Positions 7,459-16,551 are shown, counted from the stretch's first letter. The stretch: 38,473 bases of DNA from JAUVDZ01 sp964346325 (GCA_964346325.1 CAYFUK010000003.1:1-38473); one strand, 5' to 3'. Numbers and translations: made by a program. The notes: generated by a model from the letters alone, not told the origin.

Positions 7459-7993
7459 ACTTTTTAACAAGATCCAGAAAATATTCGTGTATTTTTGTAT
7501 TTGATGTAAGTTCGGGATGAAAAGTTGAAGCAAGGTAAGTATTCTGACTAACCAAAACAGGATCATTTAAAGAATTGGTGGCAAGAATTTTAACTTTTTT
7601 ACCTGTTTCGGTTATTTTTGGTGCTCTTATAAAAATTCCGTTTATTACTTCATCATTAAAATTAAATTTATCTTCAAAGCTTTCAAGTTGGCCGCCATAA
7701 GCGTTTCGTTTAATTTCCATATTAATAAGTCCAAGCTGAGCCAGAATGATTGCACCCGCACAAGTACCAAAAACAGGCGTTTCTTTTAAAAATATTTTAA
7801 AATCATCTAAAAGAAGATTCATCGTTGTACTTTCCCCTCCCGGAATAATCAAACCATTCACGAATTTTAAATCTTCAGGGGTTCTTACTTCCGATGTATT
7901 TATATTCATTTTATTCAAAATTGAAATATGTTCGGCAAAAGCACCCTGCAGAGCCAGTACCCCTATATTTAGTTTACCAGCCTCTTTCTGCAT
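7442..7993 (-). CDS. pdxT: PLP synthase glutaminase subunit PdxT
   Basis: This class I glutamine amidotransferase supplies ammonia to PdxS for pyridoxal 5'-phosphate synthesis. Counting from ATG 7993, the LALQGAF start of the family is at about 13-19, the PGGEST oxyanion segment at 51-56, nucleophile Cys78 in FGTCAGAI and the catalytic His in STFHPEL near the C-terminus. The frame extends to a TTG at 8005, but the ATG at 7993 gives a more usual N-terminus. Either start lies inside the end of pdxS (20-nt overlap from 7993), so the pair is translationally coupled and consistent with the complex they form. Confidence 0.96.
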   Translation of the reverse strand: MQKEAGKLNIGVLALQGAFAEHISILNKMNINTSEVRTPEDLKFVNGLIIPGGESTTMNLLLDDFKIFLKETPVFGTCAGAIILAQLGLINMEIKRNAYGGQLESFEDKFNFNDEVINGIFIRAPKITETGKKVKILATNSLNDPVLVSQNTYLASTFHPELTSNTKIHEYFLDLVKKFTRNL

Positions 7994-8849
7994 ATTTATG
8001 TTCAAGTTGATCTATTAATTTGCTTTCCATGGGTTCACCCAAATTTTCAGAAATCTTTGCCAATTTATCAGGATCATTAAAATTTGTTGTAGCCTTTACA
8101 ATTGCTTTGGCCCTTTTTTCAGGATCACCTGATTTAAAAATTCCCGAACCTACAAAAACACCATCAACACCAAGTTGCATCATCATTGCGGCGTCAGCAG
8201 GTGTTGCTATTCCTCCCGCAGCAAAATTAACTATCGGTAAACGTCCCATTTTACAAACTTCTTCAATCAAACTTACCGGAACCCTCTCTGCTTCAGCCCA
8301 TAATCCGCGATTTTTGGAGTCGGATTTTTTTAAAAATTCAATTTCTTTATTTACAGTTCGGGCATGACGAACAGCTTCAACAACATTTCCCGTACCTGCT
8401 TCGCCTTTTGTACGCATCATTGATGCTCCTTCGTTTATCCTGCGCAATGCCTCTCCCAAATAAGTACAACCGCAGACAAAAGGTATATCAAAATCACTTT
8501 TATTAATATGAAATTCTTCATCAGCCGGAGTCAAAACTTCGCTTTCATCTATATAATCTATGCCAAGCGCCTGCAAAATTTGTGCTTCTGCAAAATGTCC
8601 GATCCTCACTTTCGCCATAACCGGAATTGTAACCGCTTTATTTATTTCTTTAATAAGTTTCGGGTCAGTCATTCTTGCCACACCTCCTTGTTTTCTTATA
8701 TCCGACGGTACTCTTTCCAAAGCCATTACAGCACAAGCTCCGCTTTGTTCGGCAATTTTTGCCTGATCGGCAGTTACCACGTCCATAATTACTCCGCCTT
8801 TTAACATCTGAGCGAGACCCTTTTTTAATTTTGGGGTATTTTTCTTCAT
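7974..8849 (-). CDS. pdxS: PLP synthase lyase subunit PdxS
   Basis: This 291-residue TIM-barrel enzyme makes pyridoxal 5'-phosphate from ribose 5-phosphate, glyceraldehyde 3-phosphate and ammonia delivered by PdxT. Highly conserved stretches are GGVIMDVVTADQAKIAE (18-34), ALERVPSDIR (43-52), VMAKVRIGH with Schiff-base Lys80 (77-85), MRTKGEAGTGN with the second active lysine (about 146-156) and FAAGGIATPADAA (about 210-222). Length is typical for the family. It is the first gene of the pdxST operon, with a recognisable promoter just upstream. Confidence 0.98.
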   Translation of the reverse strand: MKKNTPKLKKGLAQMLKGGVIMDVVTADQAKIAEQSGACAVMALERVPSDIRKQGGVARMTDPKLIKEINKAVTIPVMAKVRIGHFAEAQILQALGIDYIDESEVLTPADEEFHINKSDFDIPFVCGCTYLGEALRRINEGASMMRTKGEAGTGNVVEAVRHARTVNKEIEFLKKSDSKNRGLWAEAERVPVSLIEEVCKMGRLPIVNFAAGGIATPADAAMMMQLGVDGVFVGSGIFKSGDPEKRAKAIVKATTNFNDPDKLAKISENLGEPMESKLIDQLEHKYAERGW

Positions 8850-8873
8850 AAAATATTCATTAAAGGCAAAAGT

Positions 8874-8901
8874 ATTATACTTAAACCTAATAAAGGAGCA
8901 A
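8874..8901 (-). promoter_or_regulatory. Promoter of pdxST
   Basis: Read on the minus strand, TTGCTC (8896-8901) and a perfect TATAAT (8874-8879) are 16 nt apart, with the pdxS ATG about 25 nt below the -10. No riboswitch-like structure is seen in the short leader. Confidence 0.5.
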
Positions 8902-8974
8902 TGAAATTTATTCTTGATTTAAAATAAAAAATTTGTAAAATGGTAAACCTATAATTAATATTAATAAGTAAATA

Positions 8975-9166
8975 ATGGCTTCTACGGAAAATGAAACTGC
9001 GGATTGGGCGGAACTTGCAAGAAAATATGCAAACACAAATACTTTTAAAAAACTCGATGAAGAGGAATTAATGGAAGATGTTAAAACTGAAAAAAATAAT
9101 ACAAATGAAAAGGTAGCGGATACATTGGGAATAGTTACAAACGGTTTATCGCCTTTGGATTTATAA
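8975..9166 (+). CDS. Small acidic hypothetical protein
   Basis: This 63-residue protein is rich in Glu, Asp, Lys, Asn and Thr, with no membrane segment and no family I recognise. The predicted character is a short helical, charged N-terminal half (DWAELARKYA, LDEEELMEDV) with a mixed tail. A perfect TATAAT lies at 8950-8955, about 20 nt ahead of the ATG, so the transcript would have a very short leader. It sits alone between divergent pdxS and the convergent GNAT gene. It may be a real small protein; coding evidence is limited to frame, composition and promoter. Confidence 0.5.
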   Translation: MASTENETADWAELARKYANTNTFKKLDEEELMEDVKTEKNNTNEKVADTLGIVTNGLSPLDL

Positions 9167-9192
9167 TAGTTGTTTGCCTGAACAAAAAATAC

Positions 9193-9690
9193 TTAAAATT
9201 CCAATTCCATATAATACATATCTTCATTGTTGGTTTTTTGTGTCCCTTTGATTTCAAATCCGCTTTTTTTATAAACTTTCTGAGCGCCGGCATTATTAAA
9301 GTGACAGGTTAAATTTATTTTTTTTGCGTTTTTTTCTTCTTTGAGATATTTTTTTGCAACTTTAAAAGCATCTGTCGCATAGCCTTTTCCCCATTCTTCT
9401 TTTGCACCGATTACAATTCCGATTCTGAAATTATGATCAGAGTTATCAAGCTCATGAAACCCCACATTTCCGATTAATTTATCGTTATTTTTTTTAAAAA
9501 TACTCCAGACTTCTTCATTCGGATCATCTTGAATTTTTTTGATCCATTCGATCTCTTCTTCTATTGTTTGAGCTATCTTTAAACCAATCATATATTTATT
9601 TACTTCAGGATCATTTATCCATTTCAAAAAAACTTCAGCATGTTTAACCGAAATCGGTTTTAAATATATTTTATCTCCTTTGAGCTTCAT
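9193..9690 (-). CDS. GNAT-family N-acetyltransferase (RimJ/RimL-like)
   Basis: This 165-residue acetyltransferase uses acetyl-CoA. The N-terminal LRPI-like strand reads YLKPISVKHAEVFLKWINDPEVNKYM (split about 9-34). The central strand is NKLIGNVGFHELD (about 69-81), and the acetyl-CoA loop is KEEWGKGYATDAF (about 97-109), matching the Q/R-x-x-G-x-G/A pattern with K-G-Y-A. The C-terminus has HFNNAGAQKVYKKSGF, the usual asparagine-bearing segment. The substrate may be a protein N-terminus, an amino sugar or a small amine. It starts 4 nt after the stop of the upstream TspO gene, so the two are probably cotranscribed. Confidence 0.88.
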   Translation of the reverse strand: MKLKGDKIYLKPISVKHAEVFLKWINDPEVNKYMIGLKIAQTIEEEIEWIKKIQDDPNEEVWSIFKKNNDKLIGNVGFHELDNSDHNFRIGIVIGAKEEWGKGYATDAFKVAKKYLKEEKNAKKINLTCHFNNAGAQKVYKKSGFEIKGTQKTNNEDMYYMELEF

Positions 9691-9694
9691 ATTA

Positions 9695-10207
9695 TTAATT
9701 CAAAACATTTATGATGTAAGTTAAATAAGTGGCGAATCCCAGCCAAAATAAATAAGGCAATAAAAGCAAAGAAGCTATTTTTGAATGCTTCCATATTAAT
9801 ATCATCAACAATATAATTGTGGCTTCCAATAATAACATTTCGAATAATGCAATGTAAATTAAACGAAATGAGAAAAACAAAAGACTCCATAAAACATTCA
9901 AAACAGCATTAGCTGCAAATAAACCGATTATTAATTTGAAATCATGAGCTTTTCGTTTAAAAATAACCAAATAACGTTCTTCAAACTGAGGTTTGTTCCA
10001 AACCATCAAAGCTGATATTGTTGTACATAAAAATATTATATTCCATGCAATGGGAAAAACATAATTGGGCGGTGTTATATCGGGCCTGATTAGCTGTGTT
10101 TCATACCATTGCATTCCAAAGCTGTTAAACAAGCTGCCTAAAATAATTACCAAAACGGTTATAAGCGGAATAACAATGTAATTAGGTTTAAATATAAAAT
10201 TTTTCAT
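9695..10207 (-). CDS. TspO/MBR family membrane protein (copy 1)
   Basis: This 170-residue protein has five hydrophobic helices, as expected for TspO, a membrane protein that binds porphyrins and related ligands and is tied to oxygen and stress responses. Diagnostic is the loop after helix 1, WYETQLIRPDITPPNYVFPIAW (split at about 34-55), which matches the family W-Y-x-L-x-KP-x-xxPPxxxFxxxW pattern. It is the first gene of a two-gene unit with the GNAT protein. A second, divergent TspO gene lies at 29441. Confidence 0.88.
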   Translation of the reverse strand: MKNFIFKPNYIVIPLITVLVIILGSLFNSFGMQWYETQLIRPDITPPNYVFPIAWNIIFLCTTISALMVWNKPQFEERYLVIFKRKAHDFKLIIGLFAANAVLNVLWSLLFFSFRLIYIALFEMLLLEATIILLMILIWKHSKIASLLLLPYLFWLGFATYLTYIINVLN

Positions 10208-10268
10208 TGACTCTAAAGTTAATAATTTATTTAATCATATTATACCATAATTTTGACTAATATTAGCC

Positions 10269-10297
10269 TTTAAAGTGGAAAGAAAATATGATATAAT
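10269..10297 (+). promoter_or_regulatory. Probable promoter of the glycogen operon
   Basis: A perfect TATAAT (10292-10297) has a weak TTTAAA 17 nt upstream. The leader of about 70 nt contains a small GCAG/CTGC hairpin near 10340 but no recognisable regulatory RNA. Confidence 0.4.
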
Positions 10298-10374
10298 AAA
10301 CAGATTTCAGAATGATTGTTCGATAAGATTTAGTTGGATTGCAGTAAGACTGCTTATATTGTCAAAAATAAAAA

Positions 10375-11595
10375 ATGAAAATAAAAATTTTAATGTTCGG
10401 ATGGGAATTCCCTCCGAATAACAGCGGCGGCTTGGGTGTAGCTTGTAAAGGAATTGTTGACGGTTTGTTGGAATCGGGAATTAATGTTGATTTAATACTG
10501 CCCGACTATAATAAAAATTTACCGGGTTATTGTAAGAATTTAAAAAATCATTTAACCGAAGGAGAATTAAAAACAATTCCTTTAAAATTACTCAGTACAT
10601 CGGTTTATATTTCAAATGAAGAATATAATGAAAAAATTAAAAATTATAAACCGGGTAAAAACTTTTTAAAATCGGATAATTTGGTAAATGATGCTGTTAT
10701 TTACGGCAAAATGGCTTCAAAAATCGCTTTAAAACTTCCGCATGATTTAATCCATGTTCATGACTGGCTTACGATTCCCGCCGGTGTAGAAGCAAAAAAT
10801 CACTCGGGTAAACCGCTTGTAATACATGTTCATTCAACGGAATTTGACAGATCCGGAGGCAATCCAAATCCCGCTGTATATAAAATTGAAAAAAGCGGTT
10901 TTAAAAATGCTGATTTGATAATTGCGGTAAGCAATTACACAAAACAAAAAATAATCAAACACTACGGAATTGAAGAAGAAAAAATTAAAGTTGTTCATAA
11001 CGGTATCAATCAGACACTGAAAGAAAAATATAATCCGCATCCGCTCGGTGAAAAAAATAAAATTGTGCTTTTTCTCGGAAGAATAACAATACAAAAAGGG
11101 CCGGATTATTTTGTTGAAATGGCTAAAAAAGTTCTGAATAAAATCAAAAATGTGAGGTTTGTAATAGCGGGCAGCGGAGACATGATGAATGAAATAATAA
11201 GTAAAGCCATAAATCTGGGTATTGAAAAAAATGTTATTTTTACGGGATTTTTAAAAGGAGGCGATATTGATAAGGCTTTTCAACAGGCTGATGTATACGT
11301 AATGCCTTCTATTTCAGAACCTTTCGGTTTAACTCCTTTGGAATCGATTCAAAACGGTACTCCGGTTATTATTTCAAAACAATCCGGAGTAAGCGAAGTT
11401 TTGCATAACGCATTAAGAATAGATTTTTGGGACGTTGATGAAATGGCCAATAAAGTTATTTCAATCTTAAAATATCCCGCATTAACAAAAACATTAAAAG
11501 TAAATTCCGAGAATGAAATAAAAAATTTTTCATGGCAAAAAGCATCAAATAATTTAAAAAACTTATATATTAACCTGATTAATAAACATGTATAA
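10375..11595 (+). CDS. GT4-family glycosyltransferase, probable glycogen synthase
   Basis: This 406-residue GT-B enzyme has the GT4/GT5-like N-terminus GWEFPPNNSGGLGVACKG (about 9-26), a donor-binding half beginning near VLFLGRITIQKGPDYFVE (about 231-248), and the catalytic E-x7-E motif in SEPFGLTPLESI (about 309-320). The GGLG loop and the partners make transfer of glucose from a nucleotide sugar to an alpha-glucan the likely role. Direct overlap (8 nt, ATGTATAA) with a GH57 amylase gene, itself overlapping a GH15 glucoamylase, places it in a glycogen turnover operon. A general GT4 sugar transferase remains possible. Confidence 0.85.
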   Translation: MKIKILMFGWEFPPNNSGGLGVACKGIVDGLLESGINVDLILPDYNKNLPGYCKNLKNHLTEGELKTIPLKLLSTSVYISNEEYNEKIKNYKPGKNFLKSDNLVNDAVIYGKMASKIALKLPHDLIHVHDWLTIPAGVEAKNHSGKPLVIHVHSTEFDRSGGNPNPAVYKIEKSGFKNADLIIAVSNYTKQKIIKHYGIEEEKIKVVHNGINQTLKEKYNPHPLGEKNKIVLFLGRITIQKGPDYFVEMAKKVLNKIKNVRFVIAGSGDMMNEIISKAINLGIEKNVIFTGFLKGGDIDKAFQQADVYVMPSISEPFGLTPLESIQNGTPVIISKQSGVSEVLHNALRIDFWDVDEMANKVISILKYPALTKTLKVNSENEIKNFSWQKASNNLKNLYINLINKHV

Positions 11596-12856
11596 AAAAC
11601 AAAAAACAATTTGCATGTATTTTCAGGTCCATCAGCCGTACAGAGTAAGTAATTTCTCTCATTTTGATATAGGTAAAAAGGATTCGGATTATTTTAACGG
11701 ACCTTTTAACTTTGCAAATAAAGACATATTTGAAAAAGTGGCATTAAAATGCTACCTGCCTACAAATAAAATACTTCTGGAACTTCTGAACAAATATCCC
11801 GATTTCAAATTAAGTTTTTCAATATCCGGAATATTTCTGGAACAATGTATGGAATTCGGAGATATGGGAAAACAGGTTTTAGATAGTTTTAAAGCTCTTG
11901 TAAAAACAAAAAAAGTTGAATTATTATCGGAAACTTATCACCATTCTCTGGCCTATTTTTATTCAAAAAAAGAATTTGCCGAACAAATAAAAGAGCATCG
12001 TGAGTTAATTTATAAAATTTTTAAAAAGAAAACAAATGTATTCAGACATACCGAACTTATTTACAATAACGAAATTGCGAATTTTATAAAAAAAATTGGT
12101 TTTGAAGGAATTCTTGCGGAGGGATGGGATGAAATATTAGACGGAAGAAGTCCGAATCATATTTATGAACCATTAAATTGCGAATTGCATAAAGAAGATA
12201 AAAAACTCGCAAAACAATATGCAATCCGAAAAAGATTTCCTCAAAATTTCAGATTGCTTTTAAAAAATTATAAACTATCAGACGATATTGCGTTCCGATT
12301 TTCACAAAAATCATGGGAAAGCTATCCATTAACGGCTGACAAATTCGCGGCATGGCTGGATACTGCCGAAGGAGAAACAATAAATTTATTCCTTGATTAT
12401 GAAACTTTCGGTGAACATCAGTGGGAAGACACGGGTATTTTCAATTTTTTAAAACATCTGCCCGAAGAATTAATAAACAGGAATATCAGATTCAAAACAG
12501 TAACTGAGACTATGCGAAGTTATGACAGTAATGGAGAAATCGATATACATCATCCCCTTTCATGGGCTGACACCGAAAGAGATTTATCAGCGTGGTTCGG
12601 TAATGATTTACAGGAATCTTCAATCTCCTCGGTTTTTGAACTTGAACCTTTAATCAATAAAAAGAAATCCAAAGAGATTAAAAACAAATGGAGAAAACTT
12701 CAGACTTCGGATCATTTTTATTATATGTGCACAAAATATTTTAATGACGGAGATGTGCATAAATACTTCTCCCCTTTTGAAACACCTTATGATGCATATA
12801 TAAATTATATGAATATACTTACGGATTTTAGAAATAACCTTGAAAACAATGCCTAG
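11588..12856 (+). CDS. GH57 alpha-amylase-like glycoside hydrolase
   Basis: This 422-residue retaining glycoside hydrolase has the GH57 (beta/alpha)7 fold. The family motifs run in order: HQP (15-17), SGIFLEQ (about 80-86), the nucleophile region FRHTELIYNNE with Glu156, and the acid region LDYETFGEHQW with Asp270. The short single-module form resembles archaeal intracellular alpha-amylases more than the long amylopullulanases. No signal peptide is present, so it acts in the cytosol, presumably trimming or branching alpha-glucan made by the upstream transferase. Start and stop both overlap its neighbours by 8 nt. Confidence 0.92.
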   Translation: MYKKQKTICMYFQVHQPYRVSNFSHFDIGKKDSDYFNGPFNFANKDIFEKVALKCYLPTNKILLELLNKYPDFKLSFSISGIFLEQCMEFGDMGKQVLDSFKALVKTKKVELLSETYHHSLAYFYSKKEFAEQIKEHRELIYKIFKKKTNVFRHTELIYNNEIANFIKKIGFEGILAEGWDEILDGRSPNHIYEPLNCELHKEDKKLAKQYAIRKRFPQNFRLLLKNYKLSDDIAFRFSQKSWESYPLTADKFAAWLDTAEGETINLFLDYETFGEHQWEDTGIFNFLKHLPEELINRNIRFKTVTETMRSYDSNGEIDIHHPLSWADTERDLSAWFGNDLQESSISSVFELEPLINKKKSKEIKNKWRKLQTSDHFYYMCTKYFNDGDVHKYFSPFETPYDAYINYMNILTDFRNNLENNA

Positions 12857-14855
12857 AAGCGCGGTAGTCGGTAACGGTAACATGCTTGTAACGCTTGATA
12901 ATAATCTTTCAATTCGGGATTTGTATTTCCCTCATGTGGGTCTTGAAGATCATACCTCTTACCAGCATTTTCACAGACTCGGTGTGTTTGAAAACAATGA
13001 ATTAAGCTGGCTTAATAGCGGAGAATGGGAATCTGAAGTGGGATATATCAAAAATACATTAATAACCAAAAACAAAACAACAAATAAACGTCTCGGTTTG
13101 AGTTTTATTTTCAATGATTTTGTATACCCGACAAAAAATGTTTTTATAAGAAAAATTGAATTCTTTAATAACCGGGATGAAGACAGATATATTAAATTCT
13201 ATGTTAATCAGGATTTTGATGTATATGGAAACAAATTAAAAGATACCGCACTTTTGGATGCCGATACAAATGGTATATTGCATTACAGGCAATTAAGATA
13301 TTTTTTGGTAAATGGGCAGTCACATTTTGGAGGATTGTCCGGTTATACAACAGGCAAGGCCGAATACCTGAATTTTGAGGGAACATGGCGCGATGCCGAA
13401 GACGGAAAGCTTGAAGGCAATCCGATTGATCAGGGATCAGTGGACTCAACAATCGAATTTGAATTGCATATTAAAGCAAATTCATCTGAAACTTTGTATC
13501 TTTGGTATGCGGCAGGTAAAAACTATAAACAGGTAAAATTTTTAAATGATTATGTTTTAAAAAATACTCCCGAACGACTTATGGAAAATGCGATTCACTA
13601 TTGGAGAAGCTGGGTAAATAAGAGCCATCAACTTGAATCAACCGACTTATCGAATTCGGTTAAAGAGCTTTTTAAAAGAAGTTTATTAACAATAAGAACG
13701 CAAATTGATAACGAAGGAGGTATTTTAGCGGCAAATGATTCGGATATTATGAAATTCAATAAAGATACATATACATATGTTTGGCCACGCGACGGTGCCT
13801 ATGTTTGCAATGCGCTTGATGAAGCGGGTTACGGAGAAGTATCAAAACGTTTTTACAGGTTCTGTGCAAAAGTGATAACAGAAGAAGGTTATTTATTACA
13901 TAAATATAATCCGGATGGATCCTGGGGATCATCATGGCATCCGTGGATAAATGAACATGGGGAAAAAATACTTCCGATTCAGGAAGATGAAACAGCATTG
14001 GTTTTAATAGCGATATGGAGAAATTATGAAAAATACCATGATATTGAATTTCTACAGGAAATATATAATTCTTTTGTTTTTAAAGCAGCCGCCTTTTTAA
14101 TTAAATTTATTGATAAAAAAACGGGTCTGCCAAAACCGAGTTATGATCTATGGGAAGAAAGACGAAGTATATACGCTTATACGGTTGCAGCTACTTACAG
14201 CGGTTTAATTTCGGCTATAAAAATAGCCGAAACTCTGGGCAGGCATGCAAAAGTTCCCAAATACAAGAAAGTCGCTGATAAAATAAAAAAAGTTTTTGAT
14301 GATTATTTTTATGATAAAGAATTAAACAGATATATAAAATGTGTGGATATCGAAGACGGAAAAACTGTCAATCGTGATACAACAATTGATGCAAGTATTC
14401 TCGCATTATCATTTCTGGATTTTATTGATTATAATGATCCCAAAATAATCAATACGGCAAAAGCTTTAAAAGATGCACTATGGATAAACACCGATGTAGG
14501 AGGCATGGCAAGATATCAAAATGACAATTATCAGCGTCCGCCCGGAACCGAAGGAATACCCGGAAATCCATGGATACTAACCACCTTATGGTATGCGGAT
14601 TATTTAATAGCTATATCAAAAAATTCATCAGAACTGCATGAAGCAAAAGAATTAATAGAATGGGCGGCAGGGCATGCAAACAAAGCGGGTATGCTTCCGG
14701 AACAACTTAATCCTCTGACAGGTGAGCATCTTTCGGTTTCACCGTTAACATGGAGCCATGCCCAGTTTATTCAAACACTAATAAACTATGACAAGAAATG
14801 GCACAAATTCAATATTCTTATAGAAAAAGGATATGAAGAAAACCTTAGGCAATAA
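12849..14855 (+). CDS. GH15 glucoamylase-like enzyme
   Basis: This inverting exo-glucosidase releases glucose from alpha-glucan ends. The N-terminal beta-sandwich (about 1-260) begins RSAVVGNGNMLVTLD. The (alpha/alpha)6 domain follows with VWPRDGAYV (about 312-320), the general acid Glu436 in SYDLWEER and the general base Glu618 in LPEQLNPLTGE. There is no signal peptide. The frame extends to TTG 12840, but ATG 12849 reproduces exactly the 8-nt overlap format (ATGNNTAR) seen at the previous junction, so it is preferred. Prokaryotic GH15 enzymes of this size include glucoamylases, glucodextranases and trehalases; the operon favours glucoamylase. The 3' end overlaps convergent sod by 11 nt. Confidence 0.92.
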   Translation: MPRSAVVGNGNMLVTLDNNLSIRDLYFPHVGLEDHTSYQHFHRLGVFENNELSWLNSGEWESEVGYIKNTLITKNKTTNKRLGLSFIFNDFVYPTKNVFIRKIEFFNNRDEDRYIKFYVNQDFDVYGNKLKDTALLDADTNGILHYRQLRYFLVNGQSHFGGLSGYTTGKAEYLNFEGTWRDAEDGKLEGNPIDQGSVDSTIEFELHIKANSSETLYLWYAAGKNYKQVKFLNDYVLKNTPERLMENAIHYWRSWVNKSHQLESTDLSNSVKELFKRSLLTIRTQIDNEGGILAANDSDIMKFNKDTYTYVWPRDGAYVCNALDEAGYGEVSKRFYRFCAKVITEEGYLLHKYNPDGSWGSSWHPWINEHGEKILPIQEDETALVLIAIWRNYEKYHDIEFLQEIYNSFVFKAAAFLIKFIDKKTGLPKPSYDLWEERRSIYAYTVAATYSGLISAIKIAETLGRHAKVPKYKKVADKIKKVFDDYFYDKELNRYIKCVDIEDGKTVNRDTTIDASILALSFLDFIDYNDPKIINTAKALKDALWINTDVGGMARYQNDNYQRPPGTEGIPGNPWILTTLWYADYLIAISKNSSELHEAKELIEWAAGHANKAGMLPEQLNPLTGEHLSVSPLTWSHAQFIQTLINYDKKWHKFNILIEKGYEENLRQ

Positions 14856-15447
14856 TCTTTTCTAAACGATTTGCAACTTCATTCCAGTTAACTATGTCCC
14901 AGAATGCGTTTATAAAATCACCGCGTTTATTTTCATAATCAAGATAATATGCGTGTTCCCATACATCAACAACCATTAAAATACCAAAACTCGGAAAAAC
15001 ACTATCATTGTGCTTTTCAACCTGCATAATTATGGGACGTTCCGTGTTCTTACAATAAGTCAGCGCAGCCCAGCCCGAACCTTCAACTGATTTTGCGGCT
15101 TCGGCAAATTCTTCTTTAAACCTTTCAATGCTTCCGTATTCTTCTTCTAAAGCTTCTTTTAATTTTCCTTCCGGTTCTCCGCCTTCCCCCTTCGGAGCCA
15201 TATTCTTCCAGAAAAGACCATGCAAAATATGTCCGCCAATATTAAAACTCAAAGCTTTTAATAAGGCTTTCATGTCAGGACTATCATTGTCTTCACGCTC
15301 ATCTTCCAGTTCTTCCAGAATGCTGTTTGCACCTTTTACATAACCTTTGTGATGCACGTCGTGATGCAAAGTCAGAAGTTTTTTTGAAATAACCGGTTCC
15401 AAAGCATCGTAATCATAAGGTAATCCGGGAAGTTCGTATTTGTTCAT
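14845..15447 (-). CDS. Fe/Mn superoxide dismutase
   Basis: This 200-residue enzyme dismutates superoxide in the cytosol. The N-terminal LPYDYDALEP is followed by LHHDVHHKGYV with the first metal-ligand His near residue 28. Next come GGHILHGLFW with the second His, GSGWAALTYC and finally VVDVWEHAYYLDYENKRGDF carrying the Asp and last His ligands. The residues separating Fe from Mn enzymes are not decisive here. It is monocistronic by layout, facing the GH15 gene, and its short leader contains a hairpin-forming inverted repeat. Confidence 0.96.
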   Translation of the reverse strand: MNKYELPGLPYDYDALEPVISKKLLTLHHDVHHKGYVKGANSILEELEDEREDNDSPDMKALLKALSFNIGGHILHGLFWKNMAPKGEGGEPEGKLKEALEEEYGSIERFKEEFAEAAKSVEGSGWAALTYCKNTERPIIMQVEKHNDSVFPSFGILMVVDVWEHAYYLDYENKRGDFINAFWDIVNWNEVANRLEKIIA

Positions 15448-15454
15448 GAGTTAT

Positions 15455-15485
15455 TATGTTAGATTGTTTAAATCAACCTAACATA
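15455..15485. repeat. Inverted repeat in the sod leader
   Basis: Arms TATGTTAG and CTAACATA (8 bp) enclose one mismatch, three more pairs (TTG/CAA) and a TTTAAAT loop. It ends 8 nt before the sod ATG, so it could mask the ribosome entry region as a stem-loop or be a repressor site. Confidence 0.5.
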
Positions 15486-15510
15486 CAAAATACTTTAAGA
15501 TCAAAAAAAA

Positions 15511-16479
15511 TTATTTTTCTTCTTCCATTTTAATTGCTTCTGAAACATTGTCTTTAACCCGTTTGATTTTATCCTCCTGTTTAGTTTGCTCTTTATCCGA
15601 TGAATTATCCTCTGAAACTGTTTTAATATTTTCCGCTTTTTTTTTGTTTTGTTCTTCTTCCATAGTCATTGCTTCAGAAACATTTTTTTTAACTTCTTCC
15701 ATTTTTTTAACGGCTTTTTTGGCTTTTTGTTCCGCGGCCTTCATTTCTTTCAGATCTTCCGCTTCTTCAACCTTCTTTTGTATCTCTCCTTTACTCTTAT
15801 GGAATTTGAGTAATGAAAAAACAACCAGACTTCCTACAATAATTCCTACCAGATTAAGCAAATAAATAATCAAATAATAACGCGCTGTTTCAAACGAAAA
15901 AATCCCGATATTGATTCCAAGTAAACTTAATGGCGGAACCAGAGAAACAGCAATTGAAACACCGGGTAAAATATCCGAGACTTCTTTTCTTACCCATGCA
16001 AAAGTAGCGGCAATTCCGGAAGCCGAAGCAACAATAAAATATAAAATCGCGGTTCTTAAGTCATTAACAAAAATCTGTTCAATCTCACTTGTTCCAAAAA
16101 TCAAAGTTAAAGCAGCGGAAGCCAGAATAGTTAAAAGCGTAGACTTTAATATGAGCATTAAAGGGCCTTTTACAGCTTTTAATTCCGCAGCTGTAATTCC
16201 CAAAGAAATAACCAGAATAGGTGTTAAAATAGGTGTAACCAGCATACCTCCGATTACAATCGGAGCATTTTGTAAAAGCAAACCCGTTGTTACTATAAAA
16301 ATTGATAAAACAAGCAAAGTATAATAAACAGAGCTTGGCTGGCTCTGTTCAAAAAGTTCATCAATCGTTTTAAATTTAGCATGAGCTTTTATTTTTAGTA
16401 TTTCGCCTTTCTCAGCTATTTTATGCTTTTTTTCCTGTTTTTCTTTATCGTAAAATTCAGGATACTGATTATCATTCAT
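15511..16479 (-). CDS. DUF389 family membrane protein with charged coiled-coil tail
   Basis: This 322-residue protein has about six hydrophobic segments between residues 50 and 230. The DUF389 hallmark VIGGMLVTPILTPILVISLG lies at about 75-94. The function of this family is unknown. From about residue 225 the protein becomes a Lys/Glu-rich, probably coiled-coil cytoplasmic tail that contains a near-duplicate element: VKKNVSEAMTMEEEQ and, at the very end, VKDNVSEAIKMEEEK. It is followed on the same strand by sod, 63 nt downstream, but the gap has its own hairpin, so cotranscription is uncertain. Confidence 0.85.
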   Translation of the reverse strand: MNDNQYPEFYDKEKQEKKHKIAEKGEILKIKAHAKFKTIDELFEQSQPSSVYYTLLVLSIFIVTTGLLLQNAPIVIGGMLVTPILTPILVISLGITAAELKAVKGPLMLILKSTLLTILASAALTLIFGTSEIEQIFVNDLRTAILYFIVASASGIAATFAWVRKEVSDILPGVSIAVSLVPPLSLLGINIGIFSFETARYYLIIYLLNLVGIIVGSLVVFSLLKFHKSKGEIQKKVEEAEDLKEMKAAEQKAKKAVKKMEEVKKNVSEAMTMEEEQNKKKAENIKTVSEDNSSDKEQTKQEDKIKRVKDNVSEAIKMEEEK

Positions 16480-16551
16480 TTAGAAATAATTATTGTTAAT
16501 TCTTTATATAATAGCACAAATAAGCCAAAAAGTCACGAATTAAATAACCAA

